Shown here: one piece after another, positions 1 through 7,750 of the stretch
Layout of the letters: each line of letters begins with the position of its first letter
Numbering within the stretch: the first letter of the stretch is position 1
Assembly (NCBI RefSeq): GCF_014649775.1
Contig: NZ_BMTR01000046.1
Span: 1-35,577 of the forward strand
Length of the DNA stretch: 35,577 nucleotides
Reading direction: 5' to 3'
Source: Streptomyces longisporoflavus
GTDB taxonomy: Bacteria > Actinomycetota > Actinomycetes > Streptomycetales > Streptomycetaceae
The notes under the pieces: generated by a model
Told to the model about the DNA's origin: nothing
What the model saw: only the letters and a program-made list of their open reading frames with translations
The model's database searches: none
Program-made: the position numbers and the translations under genes

Positions 1-112
1 GGCCCTGCCTTTATGCCCGCGCCACCAGAAGACCACCCGACTCAGAACCCCGTTCGAGTCACCGGGCGCCACGATCGATACAACAACGGGCACTGAGGTT
101 GCGACGTTCTAC

Positions 113-424
113 GTGTGGCACGACAAACAGGCAGGACAGCTCCGGTGCTCGACCGGTTCTGTGTCCCCGGATGAGCTGCCGTTCAACGGTACCTATGTGG
201 CTTCCGACGACCTCGGTCCGATCATCGAGGGCTTTCTGGCCGACAGCGAGCCAGGCCCCATCACCTGGTCGGACCTGGACGATGCGCAGAGCCTCTCGGA
301 GCACACCAAGACCGAGCGGGAGATCAAGCCCTTCGGTGTCTGGGTCAGCATGTCGGACTGTCAACCCGAGGTACGTGAAAGTCAGTCGCTTCGGTCGCTG
401 ATGCGAACCGCCAAGCCCTCCTGA
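113..424 (+). CDS. hypothetical protein, possibly 5'-truncated by window edge
   Basis: A small protein of about 103 residues, read from a GTG at 113 to a TGA at 422-424. The frame stays open without a stop to the left edge, and no ATG, GTG or TTG lies upstream in it, so the true start may be outside the window. The residues just before the GTG (EVATFY) read like a continuing beta strand, and the nearest GAGG is about 14 bases away, too far to be convincing. The sequence is acidic and includes GPIIEGFLADSEPGPITWSDL. No catalytic motif or membrane segment is seen. It resembles short Streptomyces hypotheticals of unknown function. It converges on the Rep-like gene, leaving only about 20 bases between the stops. 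Confidence 0.5.
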   Translation: MWHDKQAGQLRCSTGSVSPDELPFNGTYVASDDLGPIIEGFLADSEPGPITWSDLDDAQSLSEHTKTEREIKPFGVWVSMSDCQPEVRESQSLRSLMRTAKPS

Positions 425-446
425 GCTGCGGCTTTCTGAGAGCGAC

Positions 447-1748
447 TCAACGCTCAGCCAGAGAAGCCTGGCGGACGGCGTGCACGCACAGGCGGGTGCC
501 GTAGAGGTCGAGGGCGTCGTCGGGGTCCTCGGCGTAGTGATCGGCGACCTCGGCCCACTGGTCCCAGCTGTACAGGCGGGCCAGGCGACGGTCCGTGTCC
601 GTACGGACCGGGGTCTCGGGGGTTGCTCGGGCGAGCCATTCCTGCCAGGCGGCGTTCGACCGGGGGTCCCCGGCGGCAGCCTCCGCGCTTTCGCGGGCGG
701 CGTTCTCGCGGGCCTCGCGCCGTAGCTGGGCCTGGATGAAGGCGGCGGGCCGCGAGGGGCGCCACGTGAGGCACATGCCGATGAGTTCGGCGGCGATCTC
801 GTGAGCGCTCAGGCCACGGTCGAAGTAGGCCCGCAGCGAGAAGGCCAGGCGTCGGAGCGGCTCGCGTTGCGTCCAGTTGACGAGGGCCCGGACCGTGCGG
901 GTCTGGAGGATCTCGCGAGCCACCTGCGCCGGGGAGCGGCGAGTCGTCGTCGACTCGCCGCCGACGGCTGAACGGGACTGGGACTTGCGGGATTTGGTGC
1001 GGCTCGCGCGCCTGCGCGGGGTGTAGTTAAAACCCCCCGCCATCTGCACCTTTCCCTTTTCCTCAACCAGAGTCAGGGAAGGGGGCGCACCGCCCTCGGA
1101 CAGCTGACCCGGAATCTGCCCCGAATCCTGCTCGGAACTGCCCTGTTCGGAGCTACCCCGCTCGCAAGCACTCGGCTCGGAAGCACTCCGCTCCGAACTC
1201 TGCTCCGAACTCTGCTCAGGGGCGGCCGGTTGATGCACCACGATCCGCGCGTCGTACCCGGAGCCGACGATCTGATGCCCCATCGCATGGTCGTACGCGG
1301 GAGGGATTACAGCGGCGTACACGGTCGCGGTCCCGGCGTACCCGCCAAGGCCCCGCGTACGGCGGACGTTCGTCCTGGTGCCGTGAACAGCCCAGACCAG
1401 CGCCCCGAGTTCGCGCAGGACGGCGACGTGGCGCTTGACCGTGGCCCGCGAGAGTCCGAGGCGGGCGGAGGTGCCGTCCAGGCAGTAACGGACGTGGCCG
1501 GTGCTGTAGTCCATGCGCTTGGCGAGGTCTTCGGCGACGCGCAGGGTCGTGGCGTTGCCCCGGGGATGGATGCCTGCCGAGAGGAGCCAATGGGCGGCGC
1601 GGAGCCAGCGACGGGGGCCGCTGCGCCGGGATTCGGTGTGGGCGAGCTCTTGGGCGGCTCCGCGCGCCAACTGGGCGTTGCCGCCTGGGTGTTGGGGGGA
1701 CGTTTGCTGCTGTCGGGGTGGATTTCGCGGGGCTGTTTTGGGCAACAC
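447..1748 (-). CDS. Winged-helix Rep-like plasmid replication protein (putative)
   Basis: A basic protein of 433 residues. The N-terminal third (about 55-150) is helical and looks like a winged-helix DNA-binding domain: a segment around LGLSRATVKRHVAVLRELGA has the shape of HTH helices 2 and 3, followed by a basic wing. The middle (about 170-215) is a low-complexity Ser/Glu/Gln stretch with repeated SSEQ units. A Lys/Arg/Ser linker follows, then a helical C-terminal domain (about 270-350). The layout matches Streptomyces proteins often annotated as plasmid replication or 'cell wall' proteins; the replication role is inferred from that and from the adjacent partition locus and iterons. The GTG at 1748 has GAGGG six bases upstream on the minus strand and is preferred to the TTG one codon earlier. 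It could instead be a transcriptional regulator. Confidence 0.55.
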   Translation of the reverse strand: MLPKTAPRNPPRQQQTSPQHPGGNAQLARGAAQELAHTESRRSGPRRWLRAAHWLLSAGIHPRGNATTLRVAEDLAKRMDYSTGHVRYCLDGTSARLGLSRATVKRHVAVLRELGALVWAVHGTRTNVRRTRGLGGYAGTATVYAAVIPPAYDHAMGHQIVGSGYDARIVVHQPAAPEQSSEQSSERSASEPSACERGSSEQGSSEQDSGQIPGQLSEGGAPPSLTLVEEKGKVQMAGGFNYTPRRRASRTKSRKSQSRSAVGGESTTTRRSPAQVAREILQTRTVRALVNWTQREPLRRLAFSLRAYFDRGLSAHEIAAELIGMCLTWRPSRPAAFIQAQLRREARENAARESAEAAAGDPRSNAAWQEWLARATPETPVRTDTDRRLARLYSWDQWAEVADHYAEDPDDALDLYGTRLCVHAVRQASLAER

Positions 1749-1969
1749 CAAACCAGCCCTCGTGGCACTGGCGATGACCGGCTCCTGGACGAGGAAGGGA
1801 ATGAGGCAAAACGGAACCGCAACTCGGCGCCGCTGAGGCGGCCTTGCCGAGCCGGGTGTGCCTGTTCAGTTGGAGAGGTGCGGGGCGGAGGTCCTCTCTT
1901 TCAGGTGGATGCGTCTTTCAGGTGGACGCGCAGGTCGTGAGGTGAGGTCTCAGGGGCCCGTCACCGGCT

Positions 1970-2440
1970 CTACGAGGACGGCGAGGCGGGCTGACGCCGC
2001 CGCCGCGCCTTCAGTTGCGCTATGGCATCGGGCAGTTCGGTCACCCATTGCCCGACGGGGATGCGGATGGCGACGCGCCCGCCGAGGTGCTTGAGGTCGA
2101 AGGCCGCACGCTCCGCAGGCGTGGTGATGAGGTACACGGAGTCCTCGAGGACCCACAGCGACGTCTCCGGGGTGGTGTCGGCGTCGGACACGGCCTGTCG
2201 CGCCGCTTCGACCGCCATGGACTGCCAGAGCTCCAGGTCCTGCCGGGCGCTGCGGGGGCGGCGTGTGCCGGGCCAGACGATCTGGGACACGAACGCGTAG
2301 ACGCGCAGGGCCACGACCGAGTCCTCGAAGTGGGGCTCGGTGAGGACGCCTTGGTCGCGGGCCCTCCAGGCCCAGGATTCGCTCAGGCCGGCAGCCGTGG
2401 CGACCGCGCTGGTGCTGAGTTGCTCGCTGGTCAGCGACAT
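1970..2440 (-). CDS. Small HTH-like protein upstream of the Rep-like gene
   Basis: A protein of 156 residues starting at the ATG whose complement is 2438-2440, with GGAAGAG about nine bases upstream. A longer reading from 2584 adds 48 residues that look non-coding and cross the operator-like motif at 2510-2522. Residues about 5-40 (TSAVATAAGLSESWAWRARD) look like a MerR- or phage-type helix-turn-helix that reads through 'AxxAGLSxSW'. The rest is mixed alpha/beta without catalytic motifs, ending in a short Arg-rich tail. It runs in the same direction as the Rep-like gene, about 220 bases ahead of it, so it may help control replication. No firm family is recognised. Confidence 0.6.
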   Translation of the reverse strand: MSLTSEQLSTSAVATAAGLSESWAWRARDQGVLTEPHFEDSVVALRVYAFVSQIVWPGTRRPRSARQDLELWQSMAVEAARQAVSDADTTPETSLWVLEDSVYLITTPAERAAFDLKHLGGRVAIRIPVGQWVTELPDAIAQLKARRRRQPASPSS

Positions 2441-2509
2441 TGCTCTGACTCTTCCGCTAAGTGTGCTGATCGTGCCCGTAACCCTAGCGCAGACTCGGCC
2501 CGGATCTCT

Positions 2510-2522
2510 CCCGTCACTAGAT
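2510..2522 (-). promoter_or_regulatory. Operator-like motif ATCTAGTGACGGG
   Basis: On the minus strand this reads ATCTAGTGACGGG. It lies about 70 bases upstream of the start at 2440. Close relatives occur at 2617-2634 and 4924-4940, so it is a candidate binding site for a regulator shared by this gene and the parA1 operon. The link is inferred from sequence similarity and position only. Confidence 0.35.
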
Positions 2523-2616
2523 GGGCGGGCGTGTCGGCAAATAGGACATTTCCGTACGAGAGCCCGTATTTGAGCGGGCGTCACTCGTGTGGGTGACAGT
2601 GAGGCCCACTAGGTCG

Positions 2617-2634
2617 CTCTAGTGTCACAGGGAT
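2617..2634 (+). promoter_or_regulatory. Operator-like motif CTCTAGTGTCACAGGGAT
   Basis: This is the second copy of the motif, immediately before the 12-bp iteron array A. It differs from the copy at 4924-4940 by a T for A after AGTG and by one extra A before GGGAT. Confidence 0.35.
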
Positions 2635-2642
2635 AGAAACAG

Positions 2643-2754
2643 CGTTAGTTTGATTGTTTGATCTAGACAGCGTTAGTTGCAGCGTTAGTTATAGCGTTGC
2701 AGCCCACGCAACAGGCCACGTTGCAGCGGTCGTTGCAGGCGTCGTTGCACGTCT
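2643..2754 (+). repeat. 12-bp iteron array A (candidate centromere or origin half)
   Basis: Units beginning CGTTAGT or CGTTGCA start at 2671, 2683, 2695, 2719, 2731 and 2743, with a degenerate unit at 2707 (CGCAACA). This is an exact 12-bp period over seven registers. One more CGTTAGT begins at 2643, out of phase. The same units, with the same TAGAAACAGCGTTAGTT lead-in, form array B on the far side of parAB1 (5186-5533). The array lies between the small HTH-like gene and the parB1 terminator. It is likely bound by ParB1 or by a replication initiator; the sequence alone does not decide which. Confidence 0.7.
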
Positions 2755-2773
2755 CTGAAGTGCAGCGATGGCA

Positions 2774-2827
2774 CAAAAAATGAAGGTGGGGTCTGCACGC
2801 ATCAATGCGTGCAGACCCCACCTTCAT
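2774..2827 (-). terminator. Rho-independent terminator of the parA1-parB1 operon
   Basis: A perfect 23-bp inverted repeat (2780-2802 with 2805-2827) is separated by only two bases. On the minus strand it is followed directly by six T residues (complement of 2774-2779). It sits 26 bases past the parB1 stop. The stem is unusually long for a terminator and would also isolate array A from parAB1 transcription. Confidence 0.85.
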
Positions 2828-2853
2828 CGTCGTCAGAGGCAATCGCGGCCCGC

Positions 2854-3894
2854 TTAAGGGGAGTTACGCCGCCTCTCGGGCCGCTGCAACGGCCCGTCGG
2901 AGGCCAGCATGTCGAGGTAGCAGAGCACGATCACGGAGACAATGTAGGTGCCTTTTCGACCAAAACCTGCCTCCTGCAACGCGACGTTGAGGTTCGCAAT
3001 CCACTCATAAGCGTCAGGACCCACTCGATAAGTCGAGGGCTGCGCTTTTTCGGTGTCCCAGATCCGTTGCATCGCGAACTCGGTCGCCAGGCTGATGAGT
3101 TCGGACATATCTCCCGGTACCAGCCGCAGCGCCGCGTCCAGGTAATGCCCGATCGCCAGCTGGGCGTTGCCGCTCGTCCGGCGGTCCGCATTCACGCGTT
3201 CCTTGAGCAGCGCAAGGACATCGGGCGTGATGCGAAACCCGAAGGCTTGCCAAGCACCGGCGTGCAACTTGGCGTCCATGAAACTGTGCCGGACCGCCGC
3301 AAGCGCTTCGCCCGGCGCCGCCTCCTGCTGCCGACGGGAACGCGTGGGTGCGGGCGGCACATCGCGAGCAGCACGCTCGTCACGGGGCGCTGCCGTCGCG
3401 GGCGCCCGCTCCCCCGCCCCGTTGGCGGAGGGCGCGTTCCTCCGAGGGGCCGCTGAGGCCGCAGACTTCTTCGCCGTGGATGCCTTCTTGGCCCGGGTGC
3501 CGGTCGTGCCCCCCGCTTCGGCCCCTCCCCCGGACCCGGCCTCGGCGCCCGCTCCGGTCCTTGCTCCGGTCCCCGGCGGGTCGGTGGCGGAGTCATCGGG
3601 CTGGGGCTCGCGCTCCGCGGCGGGCGCGGGAACCGGATCCGCAACAGTGACCGCAGCCTGCGGTGTTACGTCTTCGCCGCCGCGCGGTTGCGGAGCACGC
3701 GGCGGCGAAGACGGCCGCGCCTCATCAACGGCCGGCGCGGCGGGAGCGGAATCCCGGCCCACGTCGGGCGTGCCCTGTCCCCCACCGATCCACGAACGGT
3801 TGGCGACATCGTCGGCCCCGGCAAGCAACCCCTGGACCAGTTGGGCACCGGCCGGCTTGAACTTCTTCTTCGGGCGCCCCTTGGACTCAGCCAC
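2854..3894 (-). CDS. parB: ParB1, ribbon-helix-helix-like centromere-binding protein
   Basis: A protein of 346 residues. The GTG at 3894 overlaps the parA1 stop by eight bases (GTGGCTGA), so translation is coupled. The N-terminus is basic (GRPKKKFKPAG). Residues about 30-220 are Ala/Pro/Gly-rich and probably disordered. The C-terminal 130 residues are ordered: FRITPDVLALLKERV followed by helices resembles the strand-helix-helix of RHH DNA-binding proteins, as in type Ib partition systems where a ParA pairs with an RHH protein that binds direct repeats. No Box I (GERRxRA) of true ParB CTPases is present, in contrast to ParB2. The 12-bp arrays on both sides are its likely target. The role is inferred from the operon and fold pattern; the tail could instead be an unrelated helical domain. 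Confidence 0.7.
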   Translation of the reverse strand: MAESKGRPKKKFKPAGAQLVQGLLAGADDVANRSWIGGGQGTPDVGRDSAPAAPAVDEARPSSPPRAPQPRGGEDVTPQAAVTVADPVPAPAAEREPQPDDSATDPPGTGARTGAGAEAGSGGGAEAGGTTGTRAKKASTAKKSAASAAPRRNAPSANGAGERAPATAAPRDERAARDVPPAPTRSRRQQEAAPGEALAAVRHSFMDAKLHAGAWQAFGFRITPDVLALLKERVNADRRTSGNAQLAIGHYLDAALRLVPGDMSELISLATEFAMQRIWDTEKAQPSTYRVGPDAYEWIANLNVALQEAGFGRKGTYIVSVIVLCYLDMLASDGPLQRPERRRNSP

Positions 3895-4771
3895 CGGAGC
3901 CCTCCAAGTCGATGCGCTCCGGCATCTCCCACTTCTCCGCGGGCTGACCCATGCGCTCCACGAGCTGGCCCATGAGCTCGCTGTACATCTTGCCGGGGGT
4001 ATGGCTCGCAAAGCGGATCACCGACGGCACTCCGTACGCGAAGGAGTCGCTGATCCGGTTGTCCGTACGGATGTCCGTGCAGAACGGCGCCAGGTCCGCG
4101 TCCAGCATGCCGTTACGGATATTGACTTCCTGGGCTTTCCACCGCGAAGGAGGGTTCGAACGGTTGAGGACCGCCCCGAGGTACTGGGGTTCGCACTCGC
4201 CGCCGGTCCGGTCCTTGACGTACCGCACCGTTCCCCGGGTCGCCGCGGCACCCTTCAGGGCCGGGTACTCCGGGACGCACACCGTGATGACGTAGTCCGC
4301 GGCCGCCAGGGCCGTCGCGGAGAGGGAGGAAACGGCGGGAGGGGTGTCCACGACGACGAAGTCGAACGAGTCGGAGACCTCCATCAGCATCCTGCGAAGG
4401 ATGGGGGTCGACTGGAAACCCTTCTTATGGATGAGGTCCTGCGCGGCGGTCATGGTTGACTCCTCGCACGCCAACAGGTGGAGCGTGCCCGCGTCTTCCC
4501 ACTCCTCGAGGAGCTCGCTCCGGTCGAACCAGAGGCTGGACAGATCCATGCGCATGCCCTGCATCCGGGCCTGCAGCACCCAGCCCAGCGAACGGGCCAG
4601 TTGCTCCTCCCCCGCCAGATTGACGCCCACAGCCGTTCCGGCCTGGGCCTGAGGGTCCAGGTCGACCGTCAGCACGCGCGCACCGGCCAAGGCCAAGCCT
4701 GCAGCGAGGTTGACCGTGGTGCTGGTCTTGCCCACCCCTCCCTTCTGTGTCGCCACGGCGATGACCTTCAT
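3887..4771 (-). CDS. parA: ParA1, Walker-type partition ATPase
   Basis: A protein of 294 residues with the normal ParA/MinD motif order: deviant Walker A QKGGVGKTST near residue 10, the A' motif DLDPQAQAG near 45, and Walker B VVVDTPPAV around 130. It lacks the extra N-terminal HTH of type Ia ParA proteins, which fits type Ib. ParA uses ATP-dependent binding to the nucleoid to position plasmid copies. The start chosen is the ATG at 4771 (KVIAVATQ is the usual first strand); an upstream reading to 4819 adds residues unlike the family. It is the first gene of a two-gene operon ending at the terminator at 2774. The operator-like motif at 4924-4940 lies about 150 bases upstream, suggesting autoregulation. 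Confidence 0.9.
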   Translation of the reverse strand: MKVIAVATQKGGVGKTSTTVNLAAGLALAGARVLTVDLDPQAQAGTAVGVNLAGEEQLARSLGWVLQARMQGMRMDLSSLWFDRSELLEEWEDAGTLHLLACEESTMTAAQDLIHKKGFQSTPILRRMLMEVSDSFDFVVVDTPPAVSSLSATALAAADYVITVCVPEYPALKGAAATRGTVRYVKDRTGGECEPQYLGAVLNRSNPPSRWKAQEVNIRNGMLDADLAPFCTDIRTDNRISDSFAYGVPSVIRFASHTPGKMYSELMGQLVERMGQPAEKWEMPERIDLEGSGG

Positions 4772-4923
4772 CGCGTGCCCGCCTCTCTCTGGTGCGTCGG
4801 TTGTCTCGTCAGCCCACATGTGTCACACGGAAGTTAGAGTTCCGCTACCCGTCTGTCTCGGGAGGGTGAGCAGCCTGTTTGACCGATTCACCCGAGATTA
4901 GGACTTGCCTGCTCGCTCTGTTC

Positions 4924-4940
4924 CTCTAGTGACACGGGAT
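4924..4940 (+). promoter_or_regulatory. Operator-like motif CTCTAGTGACACGGGAT upstream of parA1
   Basis: This is the third copy of the motif found at 2510 and 2617. It lies between parA1 and array B. An inverted repeat GCAACG..CGTTGC follows at about 5109-5122. The stretch 4772-5185 has no credible gene and is presumably the parA1 promoter region. Confidence 0.35.
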
Positions 4941-5185
4941 ATCAGGCTTGACGATAACAGGACCGGATCTCCGAGGTGCGTGTGACGCGCGCGCCGGTCG
5001 AGAACGGATCCGCACAAGTGCTAGGACGCGCGCACGTCGCGGCCTCGCGGGCGGGGGCGCGGGACTCCCCCAGGGTGCACCCAGGGCTCGACCGAAGTAC
5101 TCGACAGATAGTTCGACGCAACGTGCGTTGCATGGTTCGTGAGTAACTCAGTGGCATGCATCCATCGTTCGCAAGCTAGAAACAG

Positions 5186-5533
5186 CGTTAGTTAGTTGGT
5201 TCGTTTGTTTGATTGTTCCAGGGAGAGTTCTAGCGTTAGTTCTAGAGAAACAGACAGCGTACGTTGCAGCGTTCGTGCTGGCAGTGGTGCTTGCGTTGGT
5301 TCTAGGCAAACATACAGCGCTAGTTATAGCGTTAGTTGCAGCGTTGCAGTGCTAGTAGCAACACTCAGTGCAGTGCTCGTTGTAGCTATCGTTGCAGGCA
5401 ACGTAACAAGCAATGCTCCAGAGGGTGTAGCAGGCATCAGACTACGGCTAGATGCGCTCTAAGTTGCAGCTATCGTTGTAGGCATTGGTGCAGTGGGTGT
5501 TGCAGCCATGGTTGCAGGAAGTGTTGCAGGCGG
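5186..5533 (+). repeat. 12-bp iteron array B (candidate parAB1 centromere)
   Basis: About 29 successive 12-bp registers run from 5186 to 5533. Units starting CGTTAGT, CGTTGCA or close variants fall at 5186, 5234, 5258, 5270, 5294, 5318, 5330, 5342, 5378, 5390, 5402, 5462, 5474, 5498, 5510 and 5522, all with the same remainder modulo 12. Intervening registers are more diverged but keep the spacing. Two further units at 5589 and 5601 have the same 12-bp step in a different phase. The beginning (TAGAAACAGCGTTAGTT) is identical to that of array A. The array is probably a protein-binding centromere or origin. Stop-free reading frames through it are artefacts of the repeat. Confidence 0.75.
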
Positions 5534-5845
5534 GGCGAGGCGAAACAGAGATCGCGAGACCGCGCCGCTCAGCGGAAGCGATATCTATCGTTGCAGCCAT
5601 CGTTATATCGAGGCGGCTGGGCGGGCTGGAGTGCCTTGTTCGATCTGTTCGAATCTTCGCTGTACGGCATCCTAAGCTCGCGGGGCATTCGTCGACTGGA
5701 GCGGCCTACGGCCTCGAGCCCGGCAGGGTCGACCCCTGTGGTGCCCATTCCTCGAACGTACGGACGCCGCACCCTGGGCAGTACGCCGAAGCTAAGCCCC
5801 CCGGCCGGTGATCCTCTAACCAAGTGCTCGTGCGAGCATCCCCGC

Positions 5846-6307
5846 ATGAAGCGTTTCGAGACCATCACCCGCATCGCCGCGTCACCGGCGACCGTCTTCG
5901 ACCTGTCGTTGGACGTGGATCTGCACACCGCGTCCATGGCCGACTCCGGGGAACGGATCGTCGGTGGTGTCCGCGCCGGACGTATGGCGCTCGGGGACAC
6001 AGTGACCTGGGAGGCGCGGCACTTCGGCGTGCGGTGGAAGATGACCTCCCGCATCAGCGCGTACGACCGGCCCGGAATGTTCGTGGACGAGCAGGTGGCC
6101 GGACCGTTCAAGCGGTGGCACCACACGCACTACTTCGCACCGGATGGGCGCGGGGGAACGGTGATGCGTGACGTGATCGAATTCGCGGCGCCATTCGGTC
6201 TGGTGGGGGTGGGCGTGGAGACGGTGGCGCTCGGCCGGTACATGCACAAGCTCATCGACATGCGCAATGTGCACGTGAGGGAGTGGGCGGAGGCGGCGTC
6301 GGCCTAG
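5846..6307 (+). CDS. SRPBCC-superfamily protein (polyketide cyclase/dehydrase-like)
   Basis: A protein of 153 residues. It opens with FETITRIAASPATVFDLSLD, the typical first strand and helix of the START/SRPBCC hydrophobic-pocket fold. It continues with the beta-rich middle (VTWEARHFGVRWKMTSRI), the WHHTHYF strand, and a long C-terminal helix. Such proteins bind lipids or small aromatics. Many Streptomyces copies are small stand-alone proteins of unknown ligand. The ATG at 5846 is chosen by homology; the ribosome binding site is weak. The stop overlaps the stop of the convergent HAD-like gene by three bases. Confidence 0.8.
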   Translation: MKRFETITRIAASPATVFDLSLDVDLHTASMADSGERIVGGVRAGRMALGDTVTWEARHFGVRWKMTSRISAYDRPGMFVDEQVAGPFKRWHHTHYFAPDGRGGTVMRDVIEFAAPFGLVGVGVETVALGRYMHKLIDMRNVHVREWAEAASA

Positions 6308-6885
6308 GACTGCTCCGCTGCCGGTGACCTGAGCTGCGGGTGGTGATCGCGCAACCAGTCGCCGAGCACGCCGAAGTCGGTGTCGAGGACGCCGGTCTGG
6401 GAGTTCACGCGGTGGAGGAGGGCGTGGCCCGGGTGGTGCGCTGATACCCAGGAGCGATCAAGGTCGCTGATCTCGTCGTCGACCCAGATAAAGGGGCGCC
6501 CGGCCGCAGTTCTGACGAGCGCCCAGGTCTTCCAGTGCAGCACGCCTCTCTCGTCCTCAACCGGCGCATCGGGCAGACCCGCCACCGGCAGCTCTGCTAC
6601 TGGCAGCTCCGCCACCGGCAGCTCCGCCAGCCCGAGCAGGGGAGAGATCACCTTGTTCGCATCGCCCATCCACGCAGTGGCCCACATCAGCATGCAGGGC
6701 AGAGCCAGCAGACGCGATCCATGCGTACGGTCGACCTTCGTCAGCTGAGGATTCGACGGGCTCTGCCAGCTATCCCACTCATCAAGGGTCGATGGCAGCC
6801 GCGCTCCGTCGTATGGCAAGAGCGTCCCGTCGACGTCCAGGAAGAGCAACGGACGCTCCGCACAACAGCCGGCCAAGGTCGACAT
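6304..6885 (-). CDS. HAD-like hydrolase domain protein
   Basis: A protein of 193 residues with the HAD motif I near the N-terminus (LLFLDVDGTLLPY): the first Asp would be the nucleophile and the second the general acid. A later FIWVDDEISDLD segment fits motif IV, the acidic pair that holds magnesium. The middle carries four near-copies of a five-residue AELPV unit made by a 15-bp DNA repeat (about 6583-6633), an expansion probably unrelated to catalysis. The start at 6885 has AGAGG six bases upstream. Related actinobacterial proteins are called HAD-family secondary-metabolite or hypothetical proteins. The substrate is unknown. Confidence 0.75.
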   Translation of the reverse strand: MSTLAGCCAERPLLFLDVDGTLLPYDGARLPSTLDEWDSWQSPSNPQLTKVDRTHGSRLLALPCMLMWATAWMGDANKVISPLLGLAELPVAELPVAELPVAGLPDAPVEDERGVLHWKTWALVRTAAGRPFIWVDDEISDLDRSWVSAHHPGHALLHRVNSQTGVLDTDFGVLGDWLRDHHPQLRSPAAEQS

Positions 6886-6928
6886 CGCATACCTCTTCTT
6901 CTGCGTCGTACCGTGCGCGTCCTACTGC

Positions 6929-7615
6929 CGCTGGTTTACCGCGGTAAACCAGCGCGGGGTAGACGGGGTAGAACCGCGAATTCGGACCCGTGCCGATCAG
7001 CGAGCGTCCGCAGAGACAACGTCGAGGGCAGCCAGGTCGAAGCCGGCGTCTGTCAGGACTGCGGCGGCAACTCCGCAGCCGACGCGGGAAAGGCCGACGA
7101 GGAGGTCGTCGCAGTCGATGTACTCGGACCCGTTCTGCTCGGATCGTGTCTCGGCGACGGAGATCGCTTAGGAGGCGGGTTGCACTGTTCTCTTCCTCGG
7201 TGAGACCCCAGAGGCGATGTTCGGTCCGGTTTACCGCGGTAAACCGGCGGCCACGATCGCCCGCACCCATGCCGGTTTACCGCGGTAAACCGAGACGCGG
7301 TTCGCTGTCCTTGTCGGACGCGTCCTGTGCCGCGGGGGAGGTTCGGGTCCGTGCTGGTTTACCGCGGTAAACCGGGGGGCTTCTCGTTGTCGGGTCGAGC
7401 ACCGGGGGCGGCTGGGGGCGGTTCGGGCTCGTGCTGGTTTACCGCGGTAAACCGGGGGAGCCCCTCGTCGTCGGGTCGAGCACTGCGGGCGGCCCAGGCC
7501 GGCTCGGGCCTCCGCTGGTTTACCGCGGTAAACCGAGACGTGCCCCGCAGCCTGCTCAAGTACTCCTCCGTGCGGAACCGACCGCCGACCCCCTCCCGGT
7601 TTACCGCGGTAAACC
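6929..7615. repeat. parS-like palindrome array (seven sites) upstream of parA2
   Basis: Seven perfect copies of the 18-bp palindrome GGTTTACCGCGGTAAACC lie at 6933, 7228, 7274, 7356, 7436, 7517 and 7598 (first bases). The first is extended to 26 bp of dyad symmetry (6929-6954). From 7274 on, the steps are 82, 80, 81 and 81 bp although most spacer bases differ. The outer GTTT..AAAC matches the chromosomal parS palindrome of Streptomyces (GTTTCACGTGAAAC), while the centre is changed. These are almost certainly the ParB2 binding sites, that is, the centromere of the second partition locus. Confidence 0.9.
6997..7167 (-). pseudogene. Fragment resembling a Clp N-domain repeat
   Basis: On the minus strand an open stretch of 56 codons without a start codon ends in IDCDDLLVGLSRVGCGVAAA followed by VLTDAGFDLAAL. 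This matches the pattern of the Clp N-terminal repeat (xxIxTEHLLLGLLxxxxGVAAxVLxxLGVDLxA). A stop precedes it, and a plausible upstream part (TEEENSATRLLSDL) sits in another frame, so it looks like a decayed gene. It occupies the wide gap between the first and second parS-like palindromes. Confidence 0.4.
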
Positions 7616-7630
7616 GGGAGCCAGTCTCCT

Positions 7631-7680
7631 GACCCAGCAACCCAGCAACCCAGCAACCCAGCAACCCATCAACCCAGCAG
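7631..7680 (+). repeat. Short tandem repeat, unit AACCCAGC
   Basis: Six imperfect copies of an 8-base unit lie between the last palindrome and the parA2 start. No function is suggested beyond its presence in the parA2 leader. Confidence 0.7.
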
Positions 7681-7750
7681 CCCAACGGCGCCTCAACCCA
7701 ACAGGCCCCTCAACCCCCCCAGTCCATCAGCCCATCTGGGCCAAACGCTG

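Noticed and set aside
36..75. GTTCGAGTC with nearby GGGCGCCACGA resembling a tRNA 3' arm
   Set aside because: The bases on either side do not pair into a T-stem, and no upstream tRNA body is seen, so it is not supported as a tRNA or att site.
1230..1940. 236-residue plus-strand ORF
   Set aside because: It is antisense to the Rep-like gene; its codon pattern and Gly/Ala composition are those of a shadow.
5336..6307. Long plus-strand ORF with a cysteine-rich N-terminal half
   Set aside because: The Cys-rich part comes from GTTGCA repeats read in one frame; the real gene begins at 5846.
6933..7615. Palindrome array considered as a CRISPR array
   Set aside because: The repeat is an 18-bp palindrome, the intervals are about 63 bp and partly similar, some are 46 or 295 bp, and no cas genes are present; next to parAB it fits a centromere better.
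7231..7685. ORFs on both strands with repeated VYRGKP or RFTAVN
   Set aside because: They are readings through the palindromes and have no start or ribosome site; only the copies in parB2 lie in a real gene.
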